The notes beneath the pieces are model-generated. The model was given only the letters and a program-made list of their open reading frames with translations. It had not been told where the DNA came from and did not search any database. From Paenibacillus sp. Root52 (GTDB lineage: Bacteria; Bacillota; Bacilli; Paenibacillales; Paenibacillaceae): a stretch of 64,000 nucleotides of DNA. The translations under genes and the position numbers were made by a program. Where the stretch lies: assembly GCF_001426865.1 (NCBI RefSeq), contig NZ_LMFO01000001.1, forward strand, positions 1,109,602 to 1,173,601, written 5' to 3'. This document shows, in pieces, positions 17,039 to 25,492 of the stretch; position 1 is the stretch's first letter, and the number at the start of each line of letters is the position of its first letter.

Positions 17039-18475
17039 TTATGCTTTCAGCCAAGGCTTGACTCGATCAACCAAGTGCTGTTTGTCATATTGTATATACT
17101 GATTCGCACGGTTGCGGAGTGGGTCACCTGCATAGAAGCGCTCATATAGATCATGTCTGGCACCCAGCGGACTTCCCGTAAGCTCCCAAGCCAGTTGAAA
17201 GAGTCTTGTTTTCTCCTGTGCCGATATCGTCACACCACCTAAATACTGATGGATCATATGCTCCAAGGGCTTGTTCGTACCCGGCATTCCGGATGGAATC
17301 TGAATAAGTCCACCTGCGGCGATTGTTTTCAAAATTTCGATGGAACGTGGATAATATCGGTTGCCCAAGTTCCGCGCAGTTTCAATGTACTTGAATTCAG
17401 GGAGCCAATTTCCGTACTCATCCGGCTTGGCTTTTGCTTCCGCAGCAATAATTAATCCCTCAATCGTCTGCATCTGGCTGATCATCTCTCCCAACTGCTC
17501 TTGCACATTGAGGAAGGAGTCCACGCCAATTTCTTGGGCAATGGAAGAGGTGATGGCTGTAACGAACTCTAGTTTGGAATACAGACGAATGACACTTTGG
17601 TGGTAGGCTAGACTTGATGAGGCTTCATTGCAACGGATCTGCCATACCGCTTCTGGATTTTGATGAAGTAACACACGTTCCCAAGGAACCAATACATCTT
17701 CAAAAAATAAGACGGCATCCATCTCATCATATTGATGACTTAATGGGTGAGAAGACTGCTTATCCGTTGCAGCGAACGATTCTCTGCATAAGACGTGCAA
17801 GCCCGGGCTGTTCAAAGGCACAATCATCATGTGAGCCAGCTCCGGTTTATCCCCAGGAATACGTTGTACAGGATAAATAAGAATATCGTCGGCATACGGA
17901 GCCGCAGTCGCAATCATCTTAGCACCCCGGATCACAACGCCCTCTTCGTTCTTTCGTACAATGCGTAGCATCGCATCCTCATCTTCACCTATCGGTAAAG
18001 AACGATTCATCTGTGGATCACGCTGCACAATCGTCAGGAACAGATCATGGCGTTTCGCTTCTTCGTAATACTTGGATATTTTGTCCGCATAATAGGTGTC
18101 ATGAATAGCCATGGCATCCCGAGTTGCATACCACCCCGTCAGACGTGAGCGAGCATAATCGGATAATCGACTCATGACGCCATACGTACGTTCAGACCAC
18201 AACCGAAATGCACCGGCACGTTGGCGAAGATCTTCCCCACACCGTGGTACTTGAAAGGCTCGATGCACATACCCACCGATGTTCTCGTCCCAATATGCTA
18301 CGGTATCTCTTGATTCTGGTTCATCCACCAGATTGAAGAGGCCTTCAATCGTCTGTAATGTGCCTTGGAACGCAGAATGATTGGTTACATGAATTCGATC
18401 ACCATCTAGCCATACGCTACGTCCATCATTCAATCGGTGTATGTAAGCTTGTCCCCGAGACATGGTTATGCTCAA
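17039..18475 (-). CDS. 4-hydroxyphenylacetate 3-monooxygenase-like flavoprotein (HpaB/PvcC family)
   Basis: About 478 residues matching the FADH2-dependent aromatic hydroxylase family, with the acyl-CoA-dehydrogenase-like fold: YGVMSRLSDYARSRLTGWYATRDA, LFLTIVQRDPQMNRS, VVIRGAKMIATAAPYADDILIYP, LFFEDVLVPWERVLLHQ and the C-terminal GMPGTNKPLEHMIHQYLGG. Such enzymes hydroxylate phenols using reduced flavin from a partner reductase; no HpaC-like reductase is nearby. AAAGGAGG places the start at TTG 18475; the frame itself extends to 18571. It is flanked by hairpins on both sides, so it is probably monocistronic. Confidence 0.88.
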   Translation of the reverse strand: MSITMSRGQAYIHRLNDGRSVWLDGDRIHVTNHSAFQGTLQTIEGLFNLVDEPESRDTVAYWDENIGGYVHRAFQVPRCGEDLRQRAGAFRLWSERTYGVMSRLSDYARSRLTGWYATRDAMAIHDTYYADKISKYYEEAKRHDLFLTIVQRDPQMNRSLPIGEDEDAMLRIVRKNEEGVVIRGAKMIATAAPYADDILIYPVQRIPGDKPELAHMMIVPLNSPGLHVLCRESFAATDKQSSHPLSHQYDEMDAVLFFEDVLVPWERVLLHQNPEAVWQIRCNEASSSLAYHQSVIRLYSKLEFVTAITSSIAQEIGVDSFLNVQEQLGEMISQMQTIEGLIIAAEAKAKPDEYGNWLPEFKYIETARNLGNRYYPRSIEILKTIAAGGLIQIPSGMPGTNKPLEHMIHQYLGGVTISAQEKTRLFQLAWELTGSPLGARHDLYERFYAGDPLRNRANQYIQYDKQHLVDRVKPWLKA

Positions 18476-18570
18476 ACTAAATCCTCCTTCAAAGGAACTG
18501 TTCGCATCCCTTTTTGAATGATACAATATGTATCTAAGAAAATAGTACTTCGCATTGCTTATGAAAGTCA

Positions 18571-18600
18571 ACCAACACCAAACGCAGGTCTGGTGTTGGT
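18571..18600 (-). terminator. Hairpin after the bceAB-like operon, weak terminator
   Basis: ACCAACACCA and TGGTGTTGGT form a perfect 10-bp stem with a 10-base loop, about 75 bases past the permease stop. No real T run follows, so terminator function is uncertain. Confidence 0.4.
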
Positions 18601-18674
18601 TGTGAAGATGTTACATATGTGTGCGTATACGTTAAGCAATAAAAGATGTCCTTAAGTAAAGTTTATAACTAGCC

Positions 18675-20630
18675 CTAGGACAACTTCGTATACATGTTGC
18701 GTAGATAACGCCAGCGTACAAGTACAAAATATAGAGCTTGCATGGAGGAGAACACCAAGAAAATTCGAAGTGTATACCCCACTACGGAGAAATCGACCAA
18801 TTGTTGCAATGCGATAAAAGCGACGGAGCTGTGAATGATCGCAACCAGAATGGGCAGGAAAAACATCAGTAATAGTTGACGTGTGACCATTCGGCGAAGC
18901 TCTGGGCGACTTAATCCCATTTTGCCAATCATACGGTGCTGCTCTTCATCCCGCTCCAGATCTGCATATAGCCGGAAATACGTGAAGCTTGCAGCAAAAG
19001 TAAAGAATACGATGCCAATCAATCCGCTCAGAATAAGAATGATCCCATTCGTCTGCTTCGAATTCAGCCAATCTACAACAAGAGCGCTAACCGAGAAGTA
19101 ACCGTGATCCAGCGGCTCTGATCTAAGGGATTCGATGAGTTCAGGAGCGAAGCTGCGTGTTCCCATCCAATCGGTAACGACAAATTGGGTTGTTCGGTTA
19201 GAGTAGAACGTTTCGTCCAAATTGGCTTCTTCAAAGTAAGCCCGCTTAATCTTGTCAAACAACTCATCGGAAACGACATACAGATTCATTTCATATTCTA
19301 CAGGAATAACGATCTCGGTACCTGGAGCAGTTAATCGAACCTGTTCATGCTGCTCTTCCACCTCCAGATTCATTTCCGTTGGTGAGAAGCCTGAATCAAT
19401 CTGTGCACGCAACTTTTTACGCTCCGTTAGATTGCCTGGCGTGAGAAATACTTCATCCTGCTTCAGTTCTCTCTCTTCGTAACCAAGTGCCTTCGCTAAA
19501 TAATTGTATTGACTTAACTTGATTAGATTACCGTTATTGTTCTCATAAAGGGTTTCATAACTACCTCGAACATAAGGTACTTCATGTTCAATTAATGACT
19601 CCTCAATCTGATTAAGTTGCTTCTCAGCCACATCGGTATTCCATGAATTCATATACGTGAATGCATATGGATTCGTCATGGAGGACAGACCCGGATCAGC
19701 AATAGCTAACATCGTTCCAATGCCTGTGAAGGACGAAGCTGAGATGACACTCACCATAAAGAACATAATGGCATTATCTTTCATCCGATAGGTAAGCTCA
19801 GATAGAAACAGCAAATTCGTTTTGCGAAAAAATAGTCGTTGATTACGCTTAAGTGCTCGGATGATATACACACTCAGTTGGGTGAATAGCAGGTACGTAC
19901 CTACGATGACCAACAGTACACTTCCGAACAGTATCGGAAACGAATACGATCCCCATACAAAAGTGAACACGCCCGCATATCCTCCACCGATCAAAGCCAC
20001 GGACAACCATGCCAGCAAGCGAGAAGCCTTTGGCTCTGGTTTTGGTTTTTCCTCTGATTTGACAAGGTCAATCAGTGTCCCTTTGCGAATGAGCAGCGAT
20101 GAAGATAAGGCGATGACCACGAACAGCAATAGAAATGCGCCCATCGTAAGTGCCATACCCTTCAAGGGTAAATAGAAACGCAAACCATTTTCCACAGCTA
20201 ACATAGAGCTACAGATCAGTAAAATCAACTTGCCGAATATTAGGCCCAGCCCAATTCCTGTGATGATGGCGGCAAGACCGATACACATGTTTTCCATAAA
20301 TAAAAGCCGATTCATCTGCTTGCGCGTCATGCCTAGGATCAGGAAAATACCAAATTCCTTTTTGCGTGTCTTGAGAAATGAACCCACGGAGTACAACAAG
20401 AAAAGAAACGAGAAGATAAATATAATGAACTCAGCAATAATAAATCCTTGATTAGCAAGCGATGTGACCGTTTCACTTGAGCCCTTCAACCCCTCGCTTA
20501 GATCGGGGTGAAATAATAACAAGGCATAGATAAAAAAGATCATGACAGAGAATGTACTGCTCAGGAAATGAGCCAGATAGATTCTTTTGTTCCGAACGAC
20601 ATTATTAATAGCGAACTGGCGAAAATTCAT
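18675..20630 (-). CDS. BceB-type ABC transporter permease
   Basis: A 651-residue FtsX-fold permease with the BceB layout: about ten membrane helices, with a large extracellular domain of roughly 200 residues (about 310-520) between helices 7 and 8. The motif KTRKKEFGIFLILGMTRKQMNRLLFMENM after the second helix is typical. With BceA it removes lipid-II-cycle-binding peptide antibiotics such as bacitracin from their target and works as co-sensor for the BceS kinase. It overlaps the ATPase gene by 26 bases. Specific drug not predictable. Confidence 0.92.
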   Translation of the reverse strand: MNFRQFAINNVVRNKRIYLAHFLSSTFSVMIFFIYALLLFHPDLSEGLKGSSETVTSLANQGFIIAEFIIFIFSFLFLLYSVGSFLKTRKKEFGIFLILGMTRKQMNRLLFMENMCIGLAAIITGIGLGLIFGKLILLICSSMLAVENGLRFYLPLKGMALTMGAFLLLFVVIALSSSLLIRKGTLIDLVKSEEKPKPEPKASRLLAWLSVALIGGGYAGVFTFVWGSYSFPILFGSVLLVIVGTYLLFTQLSVYIIRALKRNQRLFFRKTNLLFLSELTYRMKDNAIMFFMVSVISASSFTGIGTMLAIADPGLSSMTNPYAFTYMNSWNTDVAEKQLNQIEESLIEHEVPYVRGSYETLYENNNGNLIKLSQYNYLAKALGYEERELKQDEVFLTPGNLTERKKLRAQIDSGFSPTEMNLEVEEQHEQVRLTAPGTEIVIPVEYEMNLYVVSDELFDKIKRAYFEEANLDETFYSNRTTQFVVTDWMGTRSFAPELIESLRSEPLDHGYFSVSALVVDWLNSKQTNGIILILSGLIGIVFFTFAASFTYFRLYADLERDEEQHRMIGKMGLSRPELRRMVTRQLLLMFFLPILVAIIHSSVAFIALQQLVDFSVVGYTLRIFLVFSSMQALYFVLVRWRYLRNMYTKLS

Positions 20631-21375
20631 GTCCTGACCCTCCCATTAGGGATAAAACATTAATAATCTTTTGGTAAAAAGCCGCTCGATTATCGCCGTA
20701 ATGTATCTCGTTGTACAACTTGCCATCTTTGATAAATACAACCCGACTGCAGTAACTCGCCGCCACAGCATCATGGGTAACCAGTAACATCGTCGCTTGA
20801 TCCTCCCGATTGCGCTGTTCTAACATTTCCATGACGTCTCGGGCAGCCTTAGAATCTAAATTCCCTGTCGGTTCATCAGCCAGAATCAGCTTGGGTGTAT
20901 GGATTAGTGCTCGTGCAATTGCCGTACGCTGAGCTTGACCACCAGAGATTTCATATGTGCGCTTATCCAGAATTGCCGTGATTCCCAGCTTCTCTGCAAG
21001 TTGGGCAACACGTTCATTCATCTCATGAAGGGCAACTCCATCCAAGGTAAGAGGCAATACAATATTCTCCTTCACGGTCAGTGTGTTCAACAAATTGAAG
21101 GATTGAAAGACAAATCCCAACTGTCTACGCCTGAACAATGCGAGCTCGTCGTGCCCTAGTTGGAACGGATTCTGCCCTGCGATCCGAAGCTCCCCTGATG
21201 TTGGATGATCAATTGTGGAGATCATGTTCAGCAGCGTTGTTTTCCCGCTACCCGATGGTCCCATGATACCTACAAACTCTCCTTCTTGAATACTTAAATC
21301 GATACCTGATAATGCTTCATGTGAGACAATACCTTTATAAATTTTGCTAATCTGTTGCACTGAACATATTTCCAT
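20605..21375 (-). CDS. BceA-type ABC transporter ATP-binding protein
   Basis: About 256 residues. Walker A GPSGSGKTT, Q-loop VFQSFNLL, signature ISGGQAQRTAIARAL, Walker B LILADEPTGNLDS and switch His in LLVTHD are all present, as in the MacB/BceA subclass. It energises the overlapping BceB-type permease. The frame extends to 21471, but AGGAG ten bases before ATG 21375 fixes the start. The operon has its own upstream region with a BceR box and is separated from the two-component genes by a terminator. Confidence 0.94.
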   Translation of the reverse strand: MEICSVQQISKIYKGIVSHEALSGIDLSIQEGEFVGIMGPSGSGKTTLLNMISTIDHPTSGELRIAGQNPFQLGHDELALFRRRQLGFVFQSFNLLNTLTVKENIVLPLTLDGVALHEMNERVAQLAEKLGITAILDKRTYEISGGQAQRTAIARALIHTPKLILADEPTGNLDSKAARDVMEMLEQRNREDQATMLLVTHDAVAASYCSRVVFIKDGKLYNEIHYGDNRAAFYQKIINVLSLMGGSGHEFSPVRY

Positions 21376-21523
21376 CAGATAACCACTCCTCTTAACCTGT
21401 ATCTCATTACGTTGGATTAAGCATGTTGAATGTTCATTCCATTCCATAGCTCTTTCCTTCAACTTATACATTCAGTCTATCCGAACCGCTGTTTTTCTCC
21501 TATGGCTTAACCTTTCATCTACA

Positions 21524-21537
21524 TGACAATAATGTAA
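21524..21537. promoter_or_regulatory. BceR-type operator upstream of bceAB
   Basis: TGACA-ATAA-TGTAA fits the consensus TnACA-N4-TGTAA that I recall for BceR-like regulators. It is about 60 bases upstream of a TATAAG -10-like hexamer (21468-21463, minus strand) in the bceA promoter region. A second dyad, ACGGT/ACCGT, lies at 21542-21556. Confidence 0.6.
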
Positions 21538-21576
21538 GGTTACGGTTCAATACCGTCTCATTCAGAAAATAAAAAG

Positions 21577-21615
21577 AAAGACGCCGTTTCCTCTCACAGA
21601 GTTTCGGACGTCTTT
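21577..21615 (-). terminator. Terminator after the BceS-like kinase
   Basis: AAAGACG and CGTCTTT form the base of an interrupted stem, followed on the minus strand by a T-rich tract. It separates the bceRS and bceAB transcripts. Confidence 0.65.
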
Positions 21616-21674
21616 TCATTTCACACATGGTTTTTAGTTCTGATATGAAATCCAGTATATTGAGCTCCATAGCT

Positions 21675-22658
21675 TCATGTATTAAATATAATCTTCACGG
21701 TTGTGCCTTCTCCTTGAACGGATTGCAATTCAATCTGATGATTCATCTGGGTCAACACTTCTTTTACGATATATAGCCCCATACCCGTAGATTCTTTGAA
21801 ATGTCGGCCATTCTCTCCTGTAAAGAAAGGCTGGAACACCCGTTTGAGATCTGATGTGGGAATGCCCACCCCATGATCTTGCACTTCAAGCATGATTGAA
21901 CTTTCGAGCTCGTAAGCTCGTACATATATTTTCTGCCCATTGCCCGTTGAATACTGAATCGCATTGGATAATAGCTGGACGAGAACGAACCGTATCCATT
22001 TGGCATCAGATTGCACCACAATAGATGGATCTATCTGCATCTCCGGATAGACATGATTGCGAATAAAGAAGCGCTTTAACTCGTGAATCGCAGCTTCCCC
22101 CGCCGCTTTAAGCGATACAGGTTCTACCGTAAAATCCTGTTCAAATGTTTCGAGACGAGCAACATATAGAACATTTTCCAGACTGCGTCTCATCTGATCC
22201 GCTTCCTCCCGAATACTTCTGAGACGCGGGTCATCATCCTCATGATCCTGAATTGTTAATTCGATGACAGACAGCGGAGTTTTCATCTGATGAATCCATT
22301 GGTTCATGAACGTTACGTATTCCTGCTTACGCTTCTCCATTCGGTGCAAATCCGTATGATAATGACTATATTGCGAATCTAGTAATTTGGCCAATGCGGC
22401 TGACAAAGGCACCGATGCAGAAAGCGGAACGAACTCTTTTAATGAATCCATCGGTTGAGACAGCCGAGTGTAAAATGCACGATGAGACATATAGCGATAC
22501 GTTAAATAACCAATATACACAATGAGACCAAGAAATACGGCATAAGTTGCGGTTAACCCATGATCATAACCATCGTACCAGAATACCGCCACCACAGTGA
22601 ATAACATCCCAACTACCCAACAGGTTAACGCAATATGTTCTTTAATGAATAATTTCAT
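21675..22658 (-). CDS. BceS-type intramembrane-sensing histidine kinase
   Basis: About 327 residues. Two adjacent membrane helices (about 12-30 and 37-56) have almost no extracytoplasmic loop, which defines intramembrane-sensing kinases. The H box is FMNQWIHQMKTPLSVIELTIQD; N and G boxes are LLSNAIQYSTGNG, DHGVGIP and STGMGLYIVKEV. BceS kinases do not sense drugs alone but read the activity of the cognate BceAB transporter. The ATG at 22658 overlaps the response regulator stop (ATGA), so translation is coupled. Confidence 0.93.
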   Translation of the reverse strand: MKLFIKEHIALTCWVVGMLFTVVAVFWYDGYDHGLTATYAVFLGLIVYIGYLTYRYMSHRAFYTRLSQPMDSLKEFVPLSASVPLSAALAKLLDSQYSHYHTDLHRMEKRKQEYVTFMNQWIHQMKTPLSVIELTIQDHEDDDPRLRSIREEADQMRRSLENVLYVARLETFEQDFTVEPVSLKAAGEAAIHELKRFFIRNHVYPEMQIDPSIVVQSDAKWIRFVLVQLLSNAIQYSTGNGQKIYVRAYELESSIMLEVQDHGVGIPTSDLKRVFQPFFTGENGRHFKESTGMGLYIVKEVLTQMNHQIELQSVQGEGTTVKIIFNT

Positions 22659-23359
22659 GGTTGTGCGATGTCTTTCCAATTACTATTCAGCCGATAACCC
22701 GACCCACGTACAGTTTCCAACGCATCCGTAATGCCAAGCTCATTCAATCGCTTCCGCACACGAGTGACATTGACGCTAAGCGTGTTATCATCTACGAAGG
22801 AGTCGTCCCATAACTTTTCTAATATTGTCTCTCGACTGACTAATTTCGGACTACGACGCAATAACGTTTCGAGCAATATCGTCTCCTTCTTCGTCAATTG
22901 TACCTTCTGTTCACCCAACTGCATTTCCATACTCTCCAAGAAAATCGTTAAACCATGCAACTCCACTTTGCGTTCCTCATGGCGAGTAGCATAATCCCCA
23001 TACACCCGTCGAAGCTGGCTTCGAATCTTAGCCATTACAATCTCATGCTCGAACGGCTTCGTAATATAATCGTCAGCACCATTCTCTAGTGCCATCACTT
23101 GATCCATCTTGCCGCTCCGCGCCGAGATGAACAGGATTGGACAAGTCGAGAGTGAACGGAGCTGACGACACCAGTAATATCCGTCATAACTCGGTAAGTT
23201 AATATCCATTAGAACAACATGAGGTTGAAGCAGCTCAAACTGCTGTAGAACCAGTTCAAAATCCTCAACAATGACTGCTCTATCTCCATATCGCTCAATA
23301 TGAGATTTCAACAGACCAGCGATTTTGGGATCATCTTCAATAATTAATACCGTGTACAT
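22655..23359 (-). CDS. BceR-type response regulator
   Basis: About 234 residues: receiver domain with IIEDDPKIA, phospho-acceptor Asp in VLMDINLPSYDGYYWCRQLR and Lys in YITKPFEHE, followed by an OmpR winged helix (LTKKETILLETLLRRSPKLVSRETILEKLWDD, NVTRVRKRLNELG, TVRGSGYRLN). The IEDD and NLPSYDG forms are typical of BceR. The likely target is the box at 21524 ahead of bceAB. AGAGGTG nine bases before ATG 23359 decides the start over two closer ATGs. Confidence 0.93.
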   Translation of the reverse strand: MYTVLIIEDDPKIAGLLKSHIERYGDRAVIVEDFELVLQQFELLQPHVVLMDINLPSYDGYYWCRQLRSLSTCPILFISARSGKMDQVMALENGADDYITKPFEHEIVMAKIRSQLRRVYGDYATRHEERKVELHGLTIFLESMEMQLGEQKVQLTKKETILLETLLRRSPKLVSRETILEKLWDDSFVDDNTLSVNVTRVRKRLNELGITDALETVRGSGYRLNSNWKDIAQP

Positions 23360-23398
23360 ATTGGGCATCACCTCTAACCAGTAATCAAATTATAAATA

Positions 23399-23430
23399 GG
23401 AAAGGGCTTATTGCGATCACTGCCCTTTCC
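23399..23430 (-). terminator. Terminator after the NagZ-like gene
   Basis: GGAAAGGGC (23399-23407) and GCCCTTTCC (23422-23430) form a 9-bp stem followed by an AT-rich, T-containing tract on the minus strand. Confidence 0.7.
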
Positions 23431-23447
23431 TTATCTAATGCTTAGCT

Positions 23448-24833
23448 TCACTTCTGCATATTGACCTCATTACGCCAATCCTTGATGTCTGCATTCAATT
23501 GCTTCAGGTTGCCAGAAGCTTGCTGTTCATCCGAAAGTTTGTAGTGTTGCTTCAGTGATAGAATCCGATATACACTCTCATCAATTCGGGACTCTGCAAT
23601 TTTACCACTTCGTACTGCATTCAAAAGTGTATCAAAGATCGTCTTGGCACTTTCATAGCTATGAGCTACAAGCAGAATATCACTTCCGGCTTGTACTGTC
23701 GTTATTGCAGCTTCATTCAGCTTATAGTTCTTAGCAATCGCTCCCATACTTAGATCGTCCGTAATTACTACTCCATCATAGCCGAATTTGCCTCGTAAGT
23801 GTTCACCGATAATGACATCTGACAAGGAAGCTGGATGATCTGGATCAAGCTTAGGGAACAGAATATGTGCTACCATAACGGCTTCTGCTTGTTCTTTCAC
23901 GGCCGCTTGGAATGGAATCCATTCAAGCTCTGCAAGTTGTTTCAACGTTTTGTTCACCACCGGCAGATCCAGATGAGAATCTACGGACGTATCCCCATGA
24001 CCAGGAAAATGTTTCACGACGGGAATGACGCCTTCACTGCGCAGCCCCTTCATCTCCGCCACACCCATCTTAGCGACAAGATCTGCAGAACTACCGAAGC
24101 TACGATCACCGATAACCGGGTTCTTCGGATTACTGTTCACATCAAGCACTGGAGCAAAATCAAGATTAAAGCCAACGAGTTTTACTTGTCTAGCTAATAA
24201 TTGACCCATCGTTTCTGCCAGTTTGGCCTGATTGGTGTCTCCAACTGTACGATTCGAAGGAATGGACTCCACAGAATCGGGCATACGGCTCACTTTGCCA
24301 CCCTCCTGATCCACACTCATGAAGATTGGTACTGGATTGGAACGATTGGCCTGCTTAATGGACTGTATAAACTTAGCTGTGGCATCAAGAGTTGTAACGT
24401 TATTGGCATAGAAGATAATGCCGCCTACCTTTTGATCGGAGATCATTTTCTTGCCTTGATCATCAAGCTCCGTACCCTGTACTCCAGCGAGAATCATCTG
24501 CCCAATCTTCTCTTCTAATGACAGTTGGCTAAGCTGTTCTTTCACCGGGTCTTGTTCCTCCTGCGGTGGAGTCACTTGATCAGATTCAGTCTGCGTATCC
24601 TCGTCTGTGTCCGAGTCGGCTCCATTTCCTTCTCCATTAGTCGGATTGTTATTTGATTCAGGCGAAGGTGATGCGCTATCGCTAGTTCCCGAATTCGATT
24701 CTGGTGATGTAGCCGATGTATTCGTTTGTCCGCAAGCGGTTAATAGCACACATAAGCTGAGGATTAGCAATAACATATATCGTTTGGCTAGATGTGTGAG
24801 TATGGTGTTGGAGTGTGATTTGCTGTGATTCAA
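23448..24833 (-). CDS. nagZ: Lipoprotein beta-N-acetylhexosaminidase, GH3 (NagZ type)
   Basis: 461 residues: a lipoprotein signal with lipobox LTAC (Cys about residue 34), a low-complexity Ser/Asn/Glu-rich linker to about residue 95, then a GH3 TIM barrel. The catalytic His-Asp loop KHFPGHGDTSVDSHLDLP and the nucleophile region GVVITDDLSMGAI are typical of NagZ, which releases N-acetylglucosamine from muropeptides. In Firmicutes the enzyme is extracytoplasmic and acts in cell-wall recycling. TTG start after AGGGAGG. No MurQ or AmiE partner is adjacent; the next genes are the Bce-type system. Confidence 0.92.
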   Translation of the reverse strand: MNHSKSHSNTILTHLAKRYMLLLILSLCVLLTACGQTNTSATSPESNSGTSDSASPSPESNNNPTNGEGNGADSDTDEDTQTESDQVTPPQEEQDPVKEQLSQLSLEEKIGQMILAGVQGTELDDQGKKMISDQKVGGIIFYANNVTTLDATAKFIQSIKQANRSNPVPIFMSVDQEGGKVSRMPDSVESIPSNRTVGDTNQAKLAETMGQLLARQVKLVGFNLDFAPVLDVNSNPKNPVIGDRSFGSSADLVAKMGVAEMKGLRSEGVIPVVKHFPGHGDTSVDSHLDLPVVNKTLKQLAELEWIPFQAAVKEQAEAVMVAHILFPKLDPDHPASLSDVIIGEHLRGKFGYDGVVITDDLSMGAIAKNYKLNEAAITTVQAGSDILLVAHSYESAKTIFDTLLNAVRSGKIAESRIDESVYRILSLKQHYKLSDEQQASGNLKQLNADIKDWRNEVNMQK

Positions 24834-25492
24834 GGATGTTCATCCTCCCTAGATAAGTGGTATGTACTGCATTGCTTTTCAGGCATAACCTTATCATAAG
24901 GTGTACTATTTTCAAAATACCGTGGACAGAAATCGCACCAACGATTCAAATAGGTTGTCCAAGAACAAGTTGCCACAAAAAAAGCTTTGCATAACTAGGT
25001 GCGGTATGGTACTTTTTTGTATTTTTTCAATGCGCGTGTGCGATGGAAGGTGATGAGGATAAGAAAGTGAGGAGCGATTATCATTTTCTATTCTGAATTT
25101 TTCATATGTTGAAATAATTAGTATAGAGAGATATTAACCCATTTTCTTTTGGTTCGTTGGTTCGTTGGTTTGTTTTTTAGGTTGCTTGTTTTTTGATTTA
25201 TTGGATGAATTGGTCTTTTTGTGGTTTATTTAGTTTTTTAGATTTTACATTTTTATTTTGTTCATTGGTTTTATTAGAATTCTTCTGGGATCTTGATCTT
25301 TCGTTCACGCTTTTAAGGTTGTTGATTGTTATTTTTTGAAATAAAAAATAGAGCAGACTTCACAGCAATTTGTCCATCTTACGTAGATCTGCTGTAATAT
25401 ACCTGCTCGCTGTTTGGATTATCGGCTGTTCTCCCGTAACCAATAATGTGGATGAAGCATATTATATAATCCATAATATCCCTGTTAATGAT
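24834..25492. other. 659-base intergenic region with a T/G-rich low-complexity tract
   Basis: Between nagZ and the propeller gene I see no convincing gene. From about 25138 to 25330 the plus strand consists almost only of T and G with few C; it includes the tandem GGTTCGTT, GGTTCGTT, GGTTTGTT at 25151-25174. On the propeller transcript (minus strand) this would be an unstructured A/C-rich 3' region. A hairpin with ACAAAAAAAG and CTTTTTTGT arms spans 24975-25020. Confidence 0.55.

Noticed and set aside
25138..25330. Possible CRISPR or structured RNA in the low-complexity tract
   Set aside because: No regularly spaced repeats and unique spacers, and almost no pairing potential.
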